From assembly GCA_023433615.1 (NCBI GenBank), contig JAEZCJ010000149.1, forward strand, positions 1 to 64,000: 64,000 nt of DNA, in the 5' to 3' direction. This document shows positions 16,247-25,070 of this stretch, piece by piece; position 1 is the stretch's first letter; the number at the start of each line of letters is the position of its first letter. The position numbers and the translations under genes were made by a program. The notes beneath the pieces are model-generated. The model saw nothing but the letters and a program-made list of their open reading frames with translations. It made no database searches and was not told the origin of the DNA. Origin of the DNA: Bacillota bacterium (GTDB lineage Bacteria > Bacillota > Bacilli > Paenibacillales > Paenibacillaceae).

Positions 16247-18775
16247 TCAGATCCACCCTTGCAGCTTCGCGATCCGGACGGCCTCTGCCATCGTCCTTGC
16301 CTCCATTTTTTTCAGTGCGTTGGTGATGTGATTCTCAAGCGTCTTTGCCGTCATCGGATGCTCCCTCTCCCGGTTCAGATGTTCCAGTACGGTTTTGCGG
16401 GTGCAACCGGGATTCAATCCGTATGCTGCCAGAATCAGCTTCTCGGTCGGGGTCAGCTTCGCTGCCTGCCGTTCGCGGTCCAGAAGGCGGAGCTTCAGGC
16501 GCGCCTCGATCCGGGCCAACAGCTCGTGCCGGGAGAACGGCTTTGTCAGATAGTCGCTGGCTCCAACCTGAAATCCCCGGGCGATATCGTCCCCCGAACC
16601 TTGAGCCGTAAGCATGATGACGGGGAGTTGGCCTGCGGAATGGGTCTCGCGTACCCGTGCGCACACCTCATATCCCGACATGTCCGGCATACGCACGTCG
16701 AGCAAGATCAGGTCCAACCTGCGGGTGCGGACGATCTCCAGCGCGGAGCTGCCGTCCATGACGGCGATGACACCCCAGGACGTTGCCGACAAATACTGGA
16801 CGACGACCGCAAGATTGGCCGGGTCGTCGTCCACGGCTAATATTTGGACGTCGCTGTCCGGACGAATAGGAGGGAGCGGCTCCGTCTCCTTCCGTGGCTC
16901 AGGCGACAGCAGCGAATCCGCGGGCGGCAGCGATGTCTGCTTCGCGACTTCGTCCTTAGGCGCGCCGGCTGCAGCAGGCAGCGTTAGCGTGAATACCGTT
17001 CCTTTACCCACCGCGGAGGTCACCGCGATCGTCCCTCCATGCAGCTCCACGAGCCGCTTTACGATAGGAAGGCCTAGTCCCGTTCCCCGACTTGAGCCGC
17101 CGAACGGTCTGCCCCCCTTGATGAACGGTTCAAAAATGGAGGCGATCCTGTCCGGCTCAATCCCGATCCCGCTGTCCTCGACGACGACTTCAATGAAATC
17201 GCCGACGGTGCGGGCACTTACATCAATTCCCCCCTTTTCGGTAAATTTTAAGGCGTTGCCCGTCAAATTATAGAGAATCTGTTGCAAACGGCTCTCATCG
17301 GCATCGACCTCGATTGAGTCCTTCACCCGGCAGCGCAACTCGATGTCCCGACCGCCGACCAGCGGACGCAAGGCGGTCAGAACGACCTCAACGACCGGAC
17401 GCAACGGAAGCGGCTTACGCTCCAACTCCACCCGCCGGTTGCCAATGTCGCTGAGATCCAGTGTCTCGTTGACAAGACCGCTGAGCCGCTTGCCGCTGGC
17501 CACGACAACCTCCAAATTGCGGCGCGCCGCCTCGCCTATAGGACCGTCCGCTCCGTCGAGCAGCGACTGCGCCATGCCGATGATGCCGTGCAGCGGAGTA
17601 CGAAGCTCGTGGGAAGTGGCCGCCAGATATTCGTCCTTGATCCGTCCGAGCTCCATTAATTCTTCATTCTTGCGCCCGAGCTCCTTCGAATAAGCGGCAA
17701 GGCTCAGTTGCGCCTGATCGACTCGGCGGATATGGATTTGGAACAAGCAGAGGATGAAGACGGTCAGTCCGTATTGCGATACGTTGTAGGGGATCTTGGT
17801 CCATTCGTACAGGACGAGGTCGCTGACCCCAGTGCCAAGGTAAATAAAAAGTCCTGCGCTCAGCATGCGTTTCTCCTTCGTAGCCTCGCCCAGCCGCAGC
17901 ACGGCGATCGATAGGGAGAGGATGCTAACGAACAGCAGCGCGTCTAAACCATAGATCCAGCGCATGGACGTGATCCGGTCAAATGCGACGGCCGCGGACA
18001 AATAGGCCAGATGAGCCACCCAGACGATCCGGGCCACCCTGCGCGTCTCCGGCATTACGGCTTCCAGAAACCATCCGAACGATACCGGGAGCAGATACAG
18101 AGAAAGATTGGCTACACGTAACCAGAATGCGGGATTGTCATAGAAAAACAAATTGATCTGCATCATGCCCAGATAATAACCCCCGCCGCTAAGCAGGACG
18201 AACGAGAAGAATAGCAGAAACCGCTTAGCTGGCCTGAGCAAATACTGCAGGAGCACGATCGCCGACAGCAGGAGCAGTTGCACGGCGAGAAAACTGGGAA
18301 TCCAATCCCGCTTGAACAGCCCGACCGCAAGATCTGCGCGATCCCCGAGCCATAGCGGGCTTTCCATACCCAGGTCCGGCCCGGCGGCCGCCATTCGGAT
18401 GGAAACGATCTCTCCTGCATGGACAGAACGGTCCAATTTAATGAGGTTCAGGCTGAAGCCGTTGAATACCGGGTCGGTCATATTGCCTTTTGCGAAAATC
18501 TTGTCACTGCCGACATAGACCTCGTAACTCTCCATGATGACACGAGAATACAATGCGCAGTTGCGGTCGCAAGGCAGATTTTCCTGCAGCCGAAAGTGGT
18601 ACCAGACGGATCGGACTCCGCCGGAGTCAAGCGTGCTGGACGGTGTCCCGGAATCGTGAATTGGCTTCAGCATGACGGCGTGTTGGAAGACGGGCGGCTC
18701 GGCCATGCGAACCGCGCCCCACAGCAGGAAGCCGATGATCGGGATCAGCCAGACCCATTTGTTCAGTGGGTTCAT
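16247..18775 (-). CDS. Hybrid sensor histidine kinase with receiver and C-terminal helix-turn-helix
   Basis: About 842 residues. An N-terminal signal/anchor precedes a ~160-residue extracytoplasmic region. A seven-helix membrane block follows (7TMR-DISM style, ~185-370), then HisKA (YLAATSHELRTPLHGIIGMA, His near 410), HATPase (GTGLGLPIVKRLVELHGG), a receiver (LAVDDDPANLAVV; phospho-Asp in LILLDVRMPDMSGYE), and a C-terminal ~65 residues (LTPTEKLILAAYGLNPG, TAKTLENHITNALKKMEAR) like a LuxR-type helix-turn-helix. A membrane protein that carries its own receiver and DNA-binding-like tail is unusual. ATG at 18775 is chosen because AGGAGG ends 6 bases before it, while ATG 18781 abuts it. It is divergent from two small secreted proteins, possible targets. 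Confidence 0.88.
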   Translation of the reverse strand: MNPLNKWVWLIPIIGFLLWGAVRMAEPPVFQHAVMLKPIHDSGTPSSTLDSGGVRSVWYHFRLQENLPCDRNCALYSRVIMESYEVYVGSDKIFAKGNMTDPVFNGFSLNLIKLDRSVHAGEIVSIRMAAAGPDLGMESPLWLGDRADLAVGLFKRDWIPSFLAVQLLLLSAIVLLQYLLRPAKRFLLFFSFVLLSGGGYYLGMMQINLFFYDNPAFWLRVANLSLYLLPVSFGWFLEAVMPETRRVARIVWVAHLAYLSAAVAFDRITSMRWIYGLDALLFVSILSLSIAVLRLGEATKEKRMLSAGLFIYLGTGVSDLVLYEWTKIPYNVSQYGLTVFILCLFQIHIRRVDQAQLSLAAYSKELGRKNEELMELGRIKDEYLAATSHELRTPLHGIIGMAQSLLDGADGPIGEAARRNLEVVVASGKRLSGLVNETLDLSDIGNRRVELERKPLPLRPVVEVVLTALRPLVGGRDIELRCRVKDSIEVDADESRLQQILYNLTGNALKFTEKGGIDVSARTVGDFIEVVVEDSGIGIEPDRIASIFEPFIKGGRPFGGSSRGTGLGLPIVKRLVELHGGTIAVTSAVGKGTVFTLTLPAAAGAPKDEVAKQTSLPPADSLLSPEPRKETEPLPPIRPDSDVQILAVDDDPANLAVVVQYLSATSWGVIAVMDGSSALEIVRTRRLDLILLDVRMPDMSGYEVCARVRETHSAGQLPVIMLTAQGSGDDIARGFQVGASDYLTKPFSRHELLARIEARLKLRLLDRERQAAKLTPTEKLILAAYGLNPGCTRKTVLEHLNREREHPMTAKTLENHITNALKKMEARTMAEAVRIAKLQGWI

Positions 18776-18832
18776 GTTCATCCTCCTACGGGGATCAGGC
18801 TAGTCGGAACAAATCTGGCGATCCGGCGTCAA

Positions 18833-18872
18833 CCCCCAATTCGGTCTGGGGCCCCCCAATTCATTTTGGGGG
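18833..18872. promoter_or_regulatory. Tandem CCCCCAATTC palindromes between kinase and secreted-protein genes
   Basis: Two half-similar dyads lie side by side: an imperfect one at 18833-18851 (CCCC...GGGG) and a perfect one at 18853-18872 (CCCCCAA, 6-base gap, TTGGGGG). They share the direct repeat CCCCCAATTC. In this divergent region such paired palindromes look like an operator; the protein that binds is unknown, though the LuxR-like tail of the kinase is a candidate. Confidence 0.5.
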
Positions 18873-19014
18873 ATAGCTTGCTGGTGAGCCTCCCCCTATG
18901 ATGAGGTTATCTTGGGAGGTGATTCATCGACTCATACCGATAATAATGATGGAACGGTAAAACGTTGTAAGAGAAGAGGACAAGTTTCGAACACGAAGAG
19001 GAGGTTGAAGATTG

Positions 19015-19611
19015 ATGAATAATCGTTTGGTTAAAATCATGTTTGCCGCCATTCTGGTGCTTATACTGATTCCCGTAACGAGTGCTTCCGCCAGCACTAA
19101 TCTGAAGGCAGAGGTCTACAAGCATAACGTGATCTTGACCTGGGATCGGAGTACTGGGGATCCGAGCAGCTATGCGGTCGTAGTCAACGGGCACGTGGCA
19201 GGCTTTACGACGGGAACCTCGTTTAACGTGACCGGGCTTGCCGCCTGCACGACTTATAGCTTCTATGTCTCGGGGCAGTCGCTCTCGGCCACAACCGGCT
19301 GCGGCCAGAAAGTATTGATTACTGGCGCTACGGGCAGCGGCGCCACGACGTACAATGCGAACGTGTATAACGACACTTCTCATTCCATCACGCTGCGCGC
19401 CGATCTTTACTTCTACGATTACACCTACGGGTATGTGACGGTCAACTCCCGGACAGTAACGGTACCTGCCTACTACTCCGGCCAGATATCGCCGATGCTC
19501 TTCGGTCTTAATCAATACGGCGGCTATCAGGTCCGCTTGACTTGCACGAGCCACCCGGATCTGCAAAGCTGGGGGACGTCCAGCTCGTCGCTGGTCTTCG
19601 CCAACAATTGA
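19015..19611 (+). CDS. Small secreted protein with fibronectin-III-like N-terminal region
   Basis: 198 residues with a clear signal peptide (LVKIMFAAILVLILIPVTSA, cleavage near ASAS). The next ~85 residues (VILTWDRSTGDPSSYAVVVN, LAACTTYSFYVSG) resemble a fibronectin type III or carbohydrate-binding beta sandwich, with two Cys that could pair. The rest is Tyr/Ser/Thr-rich beta-type sequence. ATG 19015 is favoured over TTG 19012; GAGGAGG ends 10 bases before it. The next gene encodes a similar secreted protein, and the divergent kinase suggests a surface-sensing role. Function unknown. Confidence 0.75.
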   Translation: MNNRLVKIMFAAILVLILIPVTSASASTNLKAEVYKHNVILTWDRSTGDPSSYAVVVNGHVAGFTTGTSFNVTGLAACTTYSFYVSGQSLSATTGCGQKVLITGATGSGATTYNANVYNDTSHSITLRADLYFYDYTYGYVTVNSRTVTVPAYYSGQISPMLFGLNQYGGYQVRLTCTSHPDLQSWGTSSSSLVFANN

Positions 19612-19701
19612 AGCGTTCTTTACGATTTTAATAAACAGAACCCGTTTTGAAAAGGGAAAAACCATTTTCTACTAGTCTACTATAAAAGGAGAGATGAATT
19701 G

Positions 19702-20424
19702 ATGTCATCTGCGTTACTCAGACGAAATTCAGCAGTAGCATTAATCGTAAGTTTGACGATTAGTTTGTTGATTGCTCTAGGCAGTTTCGCCACAAAGGCA
19801 GCCGCCGCGGATCCTTTAATCTTGACTGCCACCCAGCAGCTCGGCGACTCCGTGAAGCTGCAATGGAATACAGCCAACGATCCGAACGGCACGATCTACA
19901 GATATTCCGTTTACTACCAGACAACGACCGGCGTATGGGAGCTGATGGAAGCCAATCTCACGGGCACTACCTATATTGCGCCAAGCATTGATGATTATTG
20001 GTATGAAGCAGGGGGCTATACGGAGTACTACTCCGATGAGCTGAGCCTAATCCCGTTCAAAGTCGTGGGGAAGAACTCTCTCAACCCTTACGACGTGAAG
20101 ACGAGCAACGTCGCAAAGCCTACAATGCTCGCGCTGACTGGAGGAACCGGAACGGGGGTCCCAGGGGGAATCCAGTTGCATTGGAACGCCGTGGCCAACG
20201 CGGATTATTACTACGTCTACGGTACGGACGCGGACGGTCAGGCGTTAACCGGCCCGCCTCAAAGCACGGAAACGAATTCAATCCTCACCACCAAAGAAAT
20301 CGTATACTGGAAGCCGCCGGCATACGCTGTGAATAAGTGGTATTACTTCAGGATTGGCGCAGTGAACGCCGACGGCGAGCAAACCGTCTTGCCGCAAGTG
20401 ATCGCAGTCTTCAAGGTAAACTAG
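19702..20424 (+). CDS. Secreted fibronectin-III-like protein
   Basis: 240 residues. A signal peptide (VALIVSLTISLLIALGSFAT) ends near AAA. The mature part holds two FnIII-like segments, each with the VKLQWN or IQLHWNAV strand and a Tyr-rich second half (YRYSVYYQTTTGVWELM; ADYYYVYGTDADGQ). ATG 19702 is preferred over TTG 19699; AAGGAG lies 10 bases upstream. It follows the related secreted gene by 90 bases and ends the run before a terminator at 20535. Likely an extracellular binding protein; ligand unknown. Confidence 0.75.
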   Translation: MSSALLRRNSAVALIVSLTISLLIALGSFATKAAAADPLILTATQQLGDSVKLQWNTANDPNGTIYRYSVYYQTTTGVWELMEANLTGTTYIAPSIDDYWYEAGGYTEYYSDELSLIPFKVVGKNSLNPYDVKTSNVAKPTMLALTGGTGTGVPGGIQLHWNAVANADYYYVYGTDADGQALTGPPQSTETNSILTTKEIVYWKPPAYAVNKWYYFRIGAVNADGEQTVLPQVIAVFKVN

Positions 20425-20534
20425 CATGTGATGTTTCTCCATCTTGAAAGCCGGAAGCTGGTCGTTTTCCGCGGTGATCAATGCTGTAAAGCAATGTGCA
20501 CTTCACCTTCCACGGAACTGGCCCAAAAGTGCAA

Positions 20535-20571
20535 GCAGCTGCCGAGATTTATTCGGCAGCTTTTCTCTTTC
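20535..20571 (+). terminator. Rho-independent terminator after the secreted-protein pair
   Basis: AGCTGCCGA at 20537-20545 pairs with TCGGCAGCT at 20553-20561, then TTTTCTCTTT. The hairpin and about 20 bases after it (TCTATTGCCG) resemble the terminator at 16160-16205. Confidence 0.85.
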
Positions 20572-20744
20572 AGTCTATTGCCGTTTCAATTCAAAGAAGC
20601 CGTGATGCTCATTCGCATGAACGACGAAGTGCTGTTATTGGTAATGACTAAAGTGATCAATTCATTCTAATCTCCTCATACGTATGTTCAGCAACTGTTT
20701 GCACAATGCAGGCAGTTTTTTGCTTGTAGTGAAGCGAAAGGAAG

Positions 20745-20822
20745 AGGCGTACCACCTTCAACGAATGATGGAAACTTCTTCAATCCCTTCAGTAAATCCT
20801 CATAGTCTGGCAAATTCGGCAT
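20745..20822 (-). pseudogene. N-terminal remnant of a XerS-like tyrosine recombinase
   Basis: Reading down from ATG 20822 gives LPDYEDLLKGLKKFPSFVE, closely matching the N terminus of the recombinase at 26050-26949 (VKDYEELMKRIKKYPSFVEE). Similarity ends after about 20 residues. Apart from this and the terminator, 20425-20847 holds nothing I can assign. Confidence 0.7.
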
Positions 20823-20847
20823 AGTTGAATGACTCGAAACGACTAGC

Positions 20848-20881
20848 TTCACAATATAAGCAAATAATTATATATTTATAT
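20848..20881 (+). promoter_or_regulatory. arsB promoter with overlapping dyad, probable ArsR operator
   Basis: TTCACA (20848-20853), a 17-base spacer and TATATT (20871-20876) form a good sigma-A promoter. An imperfect dyad ATATAA (20854) / TTATAT (20876) overlaps it, as expected for ArsR repression relieved by arsenite. Confidence 0.55.
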
Positions 20882-20979
20882 GCGGGCGATGTGAGCGGAT
20901 CTATATGGATCGCCTTGGTGGTCAACAATATTATTGCTCGCAGCTGGTATCGGCCAACTTATGCGGTTTGGAGGCAGTT

Positions 20980-22272
20980 ATGACAGTCCTCGCGGTAATC
21001 ATTTTTTTACTAACATTAACCTTTGTAATTTGGCAGCCTAAAGGGCTGAATATCGGGTGGTCGGCATCTGCTGGCGCAATACTTGCCTTAATCTTCGGGG
21101 TTGTCACTTTCGAGGATGTCGTTACGGTTACCGGCATTGTCTGGAATGCGACACTAACATTCGTAGCGATTATTCTGATTTCTTTAATCTTAGACGAAAT
21201 CGGATTTTTCGAGTGGTCGGCCCTTCACATGGCGAGGCTGGCGCACGGAAAGGGCAAGCTGATGTTTTCCTATGTCATTCTGCTCGGTGCCGCAGTAGCA
21301 GCGTTCTTCGCCAATGACGGAGCAGCTTTGATTCTTACTCCGATCGTATTAGCAATGGTTCGAGCCCTGAAGTTCCCGGACCGAATGATACTTCCGTTCA
21401 TTATGGCGAGCGGATTCATTGCGGATACGGCTTCGCTGCCGCTCATCGTAAGTAACTTGGTCAACATCGTATCAGCTGATTACTTCAATATCGGTTTCGT
21501 AGAATACGCTAGCCGCATGATCGTTCCTACACTCTTTTCGATAGCGGCAAGTCTTGGCGTGCTGTTCTTGTTCTTCAGACAAGACATTCCAGCGGACTAC
21601 GACATCAGCAGTCTGAAAAAGCCGTCAGAAGCGATCAGAGATATTCGTATGTTCCGACTATCGTGGGTGATTCTTGGTGTTCTGCTTGTTGCTTATTTGA
21701 TCAGCGAATTCATCAATATTCCAGTATCGATTATCGCCGGCGTAGCAGCCATCTTCTTTATCATTTTCGCTCGGTTCATTCATGCTATCGAGACGAAGCG
21801 TGTTATCAAAGAGGCACCTTGGGCAGTTGTAATATTCTCGATTGGCATGTACGTTGTTGTATATGGTCTCCGGAATGTCGGCCTCACAGACATGCTCGGA
21901 GACGTGATTCAAGCCGTTGCAGACCAAGGCATATTCGCCGCGACGATCGGTATGGGTTTCATTGCGGCCATTCTCTCGTCCATCATGAACAATATGCCGA
22001 CGGTCATGATCGATGCACTAGCTATTCAAGGGACGGCAACATCAGGGACTCTTCGCGAAGCTCTAATTTACGCGAACGTTATCGGTTCTGATCTGGGGCC
22101 AAAAATTACGCCCATAGGCTCGTTAGCGACCCTGCTATGGCTTCATGTCCTATCTAGAAAGGACGTAAAGATTACGTGGAGTTATTACTTTAAAGTTGGT
22201 ATCGTTTTGACCATGCCCACCTTGTTTATTACGCTAACGGGACTGTACGTATGGTTGATGATTATAACCTAA
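20980..22272 (+). CDS. arsB: Arsenite efflux permease ArsB
   Basis: About 430 residues with ~11-12 membrane helices. ArsB-family features include [54 protein letters not shown] and [20 protein letters not shown], the last two being strongly conserved in arsenite permeases. The start is ATG 20980, 5 bases after GGAGG at 20970; the open frame reaches upstream to 20905 but without a good ribosome site. It exports As(III) using the membrane potential. First gene of an ars operon with arsC and arsI downstream. Confidence 0.93.
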   Translation: MTVLAVIIFLLTLTFVIWQPKGLNIGWSASAGAILALIFGVVTFEDVVTVTGIVWNATLTFVAIILISLILDEIGFFEWSALHMARLAHGKGKLMFSYVILLGAAVAAFFANDGAALILTPIVLAMVRALKFPDRMILPFIMASGFIADTASLPLIVSNLVNIVSADYFNIGFVEYASRMIVPTLFSIAASLGVLFLFFRQDIPADYDISSLKKPSEAIRDIRMFRLSWVILGVLLVAYLISEFINIPVSIIAGVAAIFFIIFARFIHAIETKRVIKEAPWAVVIFSIGMYVVVYGLRNVGLTDMLGDVIQAVADQGIFAATIGMGFIAAILSSIMNNMPTVMIDALAIQGTATSGTLREALIYANVIGSDLGPKITPIGSLATLLWLHVLSRKDVKITWSYYFKVGIVLTMPTLFITLTGLYVWLMIIT

Positions 22273-22300
22273 TTCATTAAACGAAAAGAGGTAATATGAA

Positions 22301-22723
22301 ATGGATAAAAAAATGATTTACTTTCTATGTACCGGAAATTCTTGCAGGAGTCAGATTGCGGATGGGTTCATGAGGCTGCTAGGGAGCGATAAATACGAAG
22401 TGAAGAGCGCAGGCCTTGAAGCGCATGGATTAAATCCCCGCGCGGTTCAAGTCATGAAGGAAGCCGGCGTAGACATTAGCGGTCATACTTCCGATGTCAT
22501 CGATCCGGAAATTCTGAACCGTGCTGATTATGTAGTAACGCTCTGCGGACATGCTGATGAGCATTGCCCGGTAATCTCGAACCCGAATGTCGTGAAATGG
22601 CATTGGGGCTTCGAAGACCCCGCAAAGGCTACCGGCACGGAAGATGAGATTATGGAACAGTTCCGTAACGTGCGTGACGCCATTAAGGATCGCATCAGCA
22701 AATTCGTAGAAGAAGGCAAATAA
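22301..22723 (+). CDS. arsC: Arsenate reductase ArsC (thioredoxin-coupled, LMW-phosphatase type)
   Basis: 140 residues, the usual length. The N-terminal active-site loop is [14 protein letters not shown] (CX5R), with the resolving Cys pair near residues 82 and 89 in [13 protein letters not shown]. It reduces As(V) to As(III), with electrons passed to thioredoxin, so that ArsB can export it. It lies 28 bases after arsB, with AAAAGAGG upstream of the ATG. Confidence 0.95.
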   Translation: MDKKMIYFLCTGNSCRSQIADGFMRLLGSDKYEVKSAGLEAHGLNPRAVQVMKEAGVDISGHTSDVIDPEILNRADYVVTLCGHADEHCPVISNPNVVKWHWGFEDPAKATGTEDEIMEQFRNVRDAIKDRISKFVEEGK

Positions 22724-22744
22724 GCGAAACGGAGGTGCGTCGCA

Positions 22745-23218
22745 ATGTCTATAAAACGCATGCATGTTGCCGTAAATTGTTCAAATCTCAATAAGTCGTT
22801 GGAATTTTACCGTCACTTCTTTGGCGAAGAGCCAGCGAAAGTGAAGGACAATTATGCGAAGTTTGAATTGAATGAGCCGGCCTTGCATTTTTCGCTTAAT
22901 GTTCGCCCTTTCGAGAAGAAAGGCGTACTCAATCATCTTGGCTTTCAGGTCAATAACACGGAAGAAGTTCTAGCGATGGGCGAACGTCTGCGTCATTCCG
23001 GGCTGCTGTTGATCGACGAGATGAATACGACGTGTTGCTATGCTGTGCAAGATAAGGTATGGGTCTATGATCCAGATGGTAACGCATGGGAGATCTTCTA
23101 CACGAAAGAGGACTCGGAGTTCGAGTCAGCTGATGATCCTCGCGATCTCTTGCTATGCTGCGCTCCTCCGAATGAGCCAGTACAGGTCGAATTCCAGTCA
23201 TTTAAGAAGAAAACATAA
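22745..23218 (+). CDS. arsI: ArsI-type C-As lyase (VOC/glyoxalase family)
   Basis: 157-residue vicinal-oxygen-chelate protein: HVAVNCSNLNKSLEFYRHFF supplies the first metal His, LNHLGFQV the second, and VYDPDGNAWEIFYT the metal Glu. The vicinal Cys pair in NTTCCYAVQDK is the trivalent organoarsenical site that distinguishes ArsI/CadI from other VOC proteins. It cleaves the carbon-arsenic bond of methylarsenite. Located 22 bases after arsC with an AGGTG-type ribosome site. Confidence 0.88.
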   Translation: MSIKRMHVAVNCSNLNKSLEFYRHFFGEEPAKVKDNYAKFELNEPALHFSLNVRPFEKKGVLNHLGFQVNNTEEVLAMGERLRHSGLLLIDEMNTTCCYAVQDKVWVYDPDGNAWEIFYTKEDSEFESADDPRDLLLCCAPPNEPVQVEFQSFKKKT

Positions 23219-23230
23219 AGGAGATATAGG

Positions 23231-23578
23231 ATGACTCAAGTGCGATCGTACGATAGTTTATTCGAAAATCGTATCTTCATGGGTGGAGCAAAAGACATCC
23301 AAGCTATGGTAGAACAAGAAGATGTGAAGGTGATTGTCGACCTTCGTGAAGAGTCTGGCAATCGATACAGTTATTGACGCCTACAAATCGGGTGTAAAAG
23401 TCGGCTTCCATTGCGGGGAGGCAAAGGACGTACCGGCGCAGTGGCGATCGGGACACTGCTGGAGCTTGGCGTGAGTACGTCGATCGAAGACGCTGAGGAT
23501 AAAGCGAAGGCGTCTCGTCCTATCCTCAACCTTAAACCGAAACAGCGCGAAGCTTTGGATCGCCTGTACGGCAATTAG
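23231..23578 (+). pseudogene. Broken protein-tyrosine phosphatase-like gene in the ars operon
   Basis: ATG 23231 follows AGGAGATA. The first 48 codons (SLFENRIFMGGAKDIQAMVE, IVDLREESGNRY) read like the start of a dual-specificity phosphatase and then stop. The rest continues in a different frame: the P-loop survives only with a shift (FHCGG then KGRTGAVAIGTLLELGV), followed by a normal C terminus to 23578. An internal deletion plus a frameshift have therefore inactivated it. Phosphatases of this type are sometimes found in firmicute ars operons. Confidence 0.8.
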
Positions 23579-23661
23579 ATATATCACAGCATAATCGTGA
23601 GGGTAGAATTTTCACAAATACTTAAACGACCCGTCCTTCGGATGAGGAGGAGAAGTAAACG

Positions 23662-23979
23662 ATGGATCAGCTCCATGAAGTGGCCGAGAAGTTAAAGATG
23701 CTAGGCGATAAAACAAGATTAACAATGCTCACCCTCATGAAGGAAAGAGAGCTATGTGTCTGTGAATTCGTTGATATCTTAAACATGTCACAGCCTGGAA
23801 TTAGTCAGCATCTTCGAAAGCTAAAGTCTCAAGGCCTCGTTAATGAATCCCGAAAGGGGCAGTGGGTATACTACTCGCTTAACGTAGAGGATAAACCCTA
23901 CATTAAGAGCGTTCTTGATCGAATGCCAAGCATGGTTCATCTGCTGGCGGATGACAATGGGCAAGGAAAATGTAAATAG
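23662..23979 (+). CDS. arsR: ArsR-family metalloregulator
   Basis: 105-residue winged-helix repressor. The metal-binding motif ELCVCEF (As(III) thiolates) sits in the recognition region, followed by [20 protein letters not shown] and the wing [13 protein letters not shown]. It releases DNA on binding arsenite or antimonite. It lies after the ars genes, with a strong ribosome site (AGGAGGAG) and its own terminator. Its 3' half is duplicated at 27020-27192. Confidence 0.93.
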   Translation: MDQLHEVAEKLKMLGDKTRLTMLTLMKERELCVCEFVDILNMSQPGISQHLRKLKSQGLVNESRKGQWVYYSLNVEDKPYIKSVLDRMPSMVHLLADDNGQGKCK

Positions 23980-24078
23980 ACGTATCACAAAGTAAAGGCT
24001 CCTGCAGTTGATTTGCAGAAGCCTTTGTATTTAACAGCATATCTTCAAATATTTTCGCTTTACTTTCCTCATGTTCGG
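23807..24078 (+). repeat. Left copy of a ~270-base direct repeat (arsR 3' half plus terminator)
   Basis: From AGCATCTTCG inside arsR through its terminator to TTTCGCTTTACTTTCCTC, this closely matches 27020-27286 in the same orientation with scattered substitutions. The two copies bracket about 2.9 kb containing arsN, a TniQ-like fragment and a truncated recombinase. Confidence 0.85.
23994..24033 (+). terminator. Terminator of arsR
   Basis: AAAGGCTCCTGCAG and TTGCAGAAGCCTTT form a stem with one mismatch and a short loop, followed by TGTATTT. Confidence 0.8.
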
Positions 24079-24468
24079 CGAAAAAAATGTATGAGACTGG
24101 AGTCGTTGAATTACCATGGTTTTTGAATAGAAGGATCTTCAGCACTAAGAAAATAAGCATAAGACTCACTCATAAATGACAACAGCGGCGGACCAAGACT
24201 TGATATGCTCCCCGACAATTCAAGGTCTCTTACCAGCAAGTATGCGGGTGGGTTAAAAGAGGGGACAGGAGGCCCAGAGGCTCTTCGCGACGGCAGGGGG
24301 CGCAAGAAGACGCCTGAGGAAAAATGATTATCAATAAGAGTGCCGGTTAGTCTAGGTGATGGAGTGTGAGGTATAATATGGGAGGTGAACTGATATCCCC
24401 CTCTAAGAGGAGACAGAGCTTTTCGTCACGAGTCAATATTGAAGCTTTATTGAAAGGAATGATTCATA
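24079..24468. other. Non-coding stretch with a probable promoter for the acetyltransferase
   Basis: No gene recognised. A good -10 box, TATAAT at 24372-24377, lies about 90 bases before the acetyltransferase start; its -35 is poor. The sequence around 24090-24330 has no sustained coding signal. Confidence 0.4.
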
Positions 24469-24966
24469 GTGTACAAAGTCAGAGAAGCTCGCCATACGGA
24501 CTGGGAACGAATCAAGAAAATATATGAACTTGGTATACGAACGGGAAATGCTACATTTGCGACTCAGGCACCCAACACTTACGATGATTGGATATTGAAT
24601 TCAGTTCAAGCATGTACTTTAGTAATCGAAGAAAAAGGGGACGTCATTGGTTGGTCTAAACTAACGCCAACATCAGACCGCTGCGTTTATGCAGGAGTTG
24701 GTGAGGTTAGTATTTACATTGATGAGAAACGTAGAGGTACAGGTGTGGGGAATCAACTGTTACAAGCGTTAATCAATGCTTCAGAGCATCAAGGATACTG
24801 GACGCTTACAGCCGGCATATTCCCGGAAAATCAACCCAGCATTCGCTTACATCTGAAGAATGGTTTTCGAATACTTGGTACCAGAGAAAGAATTGGGAAA
24901 ATGAATAACGTTTGGCGAGATGTGCTTTTGCTCGAAAGACGAAGTGATGTTGTCGGACATGATTAA
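24469..24966 (+). CDS. GNAT N-acetyltransferase of the phosphinothricin/arsinothricin (ArsN) type
   Basis: 165 residues with the layout of phosphinothricin acetyltransferases: an N-terminal IYELGIRTGNATFATQAP, the acetyl-CoA loop DEKRRGTGVGNQLLQALI, and ENQPSIRLHLKNGFRILGTR. Such enzymes acetylate the amino group of phosphinothricin, methionine sulfoximine or, for ArsN1, arsinothricin. Being next to an ars operon makes the ArsN role attractive, but this is inferred from context. Start is GTG 24469, about 8 bases after AAAGGA. Its own terminator follows. Confidence 0.8.
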   Translation: MYKVREARHTDWERIKKIYELGIRTGNATFATQAPNTYDDWILNSVQACTLVIEEKGDVIGWSKLTPTSDRCVYAGVGEVSIYIDEKRRGTGVGNQLLQALINASEHQGYWTLTAGIFPENQPSIRLHLKNGFRILGTRERIGKMNNVWRDVLLLERRSDVVGHD

Positions 24967-24996
24967 AACCTGAAGGGTTCTGAAACAGGTTTTTCA
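24965..24996 (+). terminator. Terminator of the ArsN-like gene
   Basis: AAAACCTG (24965-24972) pairs with CAGGTTTT (24986-24993), followed by TTC. It overlaps the stop codon region. Confidence 0.75.
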
Positions 24997-25070
24997 ACAC
25001 GCATGTCATCTTGAGCAGCGGCAATTGACACAGCCAAACATTCAAACGGTTTGATTTTATTTCAATATTT

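Noticed and set aside
16184..17273. Plus-strand open frames of up to 219 codons opposite the hybrid kinase
   Set aside because: Antisense to a clearly homologous kinase; low-complexity Ser/Arg/Pro translation.
20884..20979. Extension of ArsB to the upstream start at 20905
   Set aside because: The extra 25 residues are not ArsB-like, and the ATG at 20980 has a GGAGG ribosome site.
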